DNA of 5,810 nt from UBA6901 sp964355495 (GTDB lineage: Bacteria > Pseudomonadota > Gammaproteobacteria > Acidiferrobacterales > UBA6901). This document shows positions 4,936 through 5,810 of the stretch, piece by piece (positions within the stretch are counted from its first letter, which is position 1; each line of letters starts with the position of its first letter). Location: contig CAYHES010000165.1 in the NCBI GenBank assembly GCA_964355495.1, forward strand, positions 1 through 5,810, read 5' to 3'. A program made the position numbers and the translations under genes. The notes beneath the pieces were generated by a model. That model saw only the letters and a list, made by a program, of their open reading frames with translations. It searched no databases and was not told where the DNA came from.

Positions 4936-5810
4936 CTACTTTTTCTTCTTCGCTTTCGGTGCTGACTTTTTCTTGGCCGGCTTTTTGGCTTTCTTCGGGG
5001 CCGCTTTCTTTACAGCTTTTTTCTTCGGCTTCGGTGCGGGCTTTTTCTTGGGTGCGGGTTTCTTCGCGGCCGGCTTTTTGGCGGCGGGCTTCTTGGCCGC
5101 CGGTTTTGCCGCGGGCTTGGCGACCGGCTTGGCCGCCGCTTTCGCCGGCTTGGCCGGGGCGTTCTTGGCGGCGGCGGCTTGGGCGGCCGACATGGCGGCG
5201 GCGAGCGGACGCATCTGCACCTCGATGATGTCGGTGACGTTCTTGAAGATCTCGTTCACCGAGCCGGTGCCGCGCACGGTGCGCAACTTGCCCTGCGCCT
5301 TGTAGTACGACACGAGCGGCGCAGTCTGCTGTTCATACACCTGCAGGCGGCTGCGCACGGTGTTCTCGTTGTCGTCCGAACGGTGCGCGAGGTTCGAGCC
5401 GCACTTGTCGCACTTGCCCGGGGACTTGGGGGCCGAGAAATAGATGTTGTAGATCGCGCCGCACGCGGCATTCGCGCAGGTGCGCCGGCCGGTGAGGCGC
5501 TTCATCAGCACTTCGGTGTCCACGTCCACCAGCAGCGCCAGCTGCAGCGGCTGGCTCAAACGCGCCAGCATGGCATCCAGCGCCTGCGCCTGCGGGATGT
5601 TGCGCGGGAAACCGTCGAGAATGAAACCGGCGCGCGCATCCGGCTTGGACAAGCGCTCCTGAATCATGCCGAGCACCACGTCGTCGGACACCAACTGGCC
5701 GGCATCCATCGCCGCCTTGGCCTTGCGTCCCAATTCACTGCCGGCCGCCACTGCGGCACGCAACAGGTCACCGGTGGAAATTTGTGGAATTTTGTACTTT
5801 TCGATCAGCA
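4936..5810 (-). CDS. adk: Adenylate kinase with a lysine/alanine/proline-rich C-terminal tail (5' end outside the window)
   Basis: Adenylate kinase interconverts ATP + AMP and 2 ADP in the cytoplasm. The window shows 290 residues; by alignment with the E. coli enzyme about 19 N-terminal residues, including the P-loop, lie beyond the edge. Visible landmarks are KIPQISTGDLLRAAV (AMP-binding Arg), LDGFPRNIPQAQ, GRRTC before the LID, HRSDDNENTVRSRL with two catalytic arginines, and the closing VNEIFKNV helix. The LID has four cysteines (codons at 5476-5478, 5461-5463, 5410-5412 and 5401-5403) in a C-x4-C...C-x2-C arrangement, suggesting a zinc-binding LID. The core ends near 5210. The normal enzyme is about 214-220 residues; here an in-frame tail of about 88 residues follows. 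Its last 75 residues contain 32 Lys and no Asp or Glu, with PAAKK-type repeats resembling histone H1-like tails. The gene ends with TAG and its own terminator. The enzyme call is secure; the tail's role is unknown. Confidence 0.95.
   Translation of the reverse strand, partial: LIEKYKIPQISTGDLLRAAVAAGSELGRKAKAAMDAGQLVSDDVVLGMIQERLSKPDARAGFILDGFPRNIPQAQALDAMLARLSQPLQLALLVDVDTEVLMKRLTGRRTCANAACGAIYNIYFSAPKSPGKCDKCGSNLAHRSDDNENTVRSRLQVYEQQTAPLVSYYKAQGKLRTVRGTGSVNEIFKNVTDIIEVQMRPLAAAMSAAQAAAAKNAPAKPAKAAAKPVAKPAAKPAAKKPAAKKPAAKKPAPKKKPAPKPKKKAVKKAAPKKAKKPAKKKSAPKAKKKK
5029..5127 (-). repeat. In-gene 15-base repeats encoding PAAKK-type units in the adk tail
   Basis: This stretch encodes PVAK, PAAK, three successive PAAKK units, then PAPKK- and PAPK-type variants. 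The DNA repeats with a period of about 12-15 bases and third-position variation. Such repeats can expand or contract by slippage, so tail length may vary between strains. Confidence 0.7.

Noticed and set aside
4982..5202. Frameshift creating the adk tail by accident
   Set aside because: The tail has a consistent amino-acid pattern with third-position variation, stays in frame from the core to the stop, and is followed by a well-formed terminator, all consistent with a selected coding sequence.
4919..5305. A + strand frame encoding a Phe/Ala/Gly-rich, apparently membrane-like protein
   Set aside because: It is the exact antisense of the Lys/Ala/Pro tail: AAG and GCC codons read backwards give Phe, Leu, Gly and Ala. 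The hydrophobic look is an artefact.

Overview
This is a high-GC, gene-dense bacterial chromosomal window with proteobacterial character (Beta- or Gammaproteobacteria are my best guess). The basis is a YfbK-type VWA lipoprotein, a membrane GGDEF-EAL protein, a DUF2892 protein, and intergenic GC-rich palindromic repeats of a kind common in these classes. No rRNA, tRNA, CRISPR array, phage gene or transposase gene was found, and the organism cannot be named from the sequence.

Layout. Positions 1-216 are a leader region with two short palindromes and a clear ribosome binding site. Positions 217-1941 (+) encode a VWA-domain lipoprotein. After a 74-base convergent gap comes a two-gene minus-strand unit: a 79-residue DUF2892 membrane protein (3942-4181, read first) and a GGDEF-EAL c-di-GMP protein (2016-3929, read second). 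They lie in the same reading frame, separated by one TGA and four codons. Positions 4182-4935 hold no convincing gene but carry a strong hairpin, two tandem MITE-like repeat units (166 and 132 bases) and a clear terminator for the gene to the right. Positions 4936-5810 (-) are adenylate kinase, cut off by the window edge just downstream of its P-loop.

How the parts relate. The DUF2892/GGDEF-EAL pair is probably one transcript. The VWA lipoprotein and adenylate kinase are separate units with no evident functional link to it. The most unusual coding feature is the adenylate kinase: a complete-looking catalytic core with a Cys4-type LID, followed by a roughly 88-residue tail. The last 75 residues of that tail are about 43% lysine, the rest almost all alanine and proline, with no acidic residue, like a histone H1 or AlgP tail. 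The second point of interest is the tandem repeat pair, which share both ends but have different centres. I see no evidence for a multi-gene undescribed system here.
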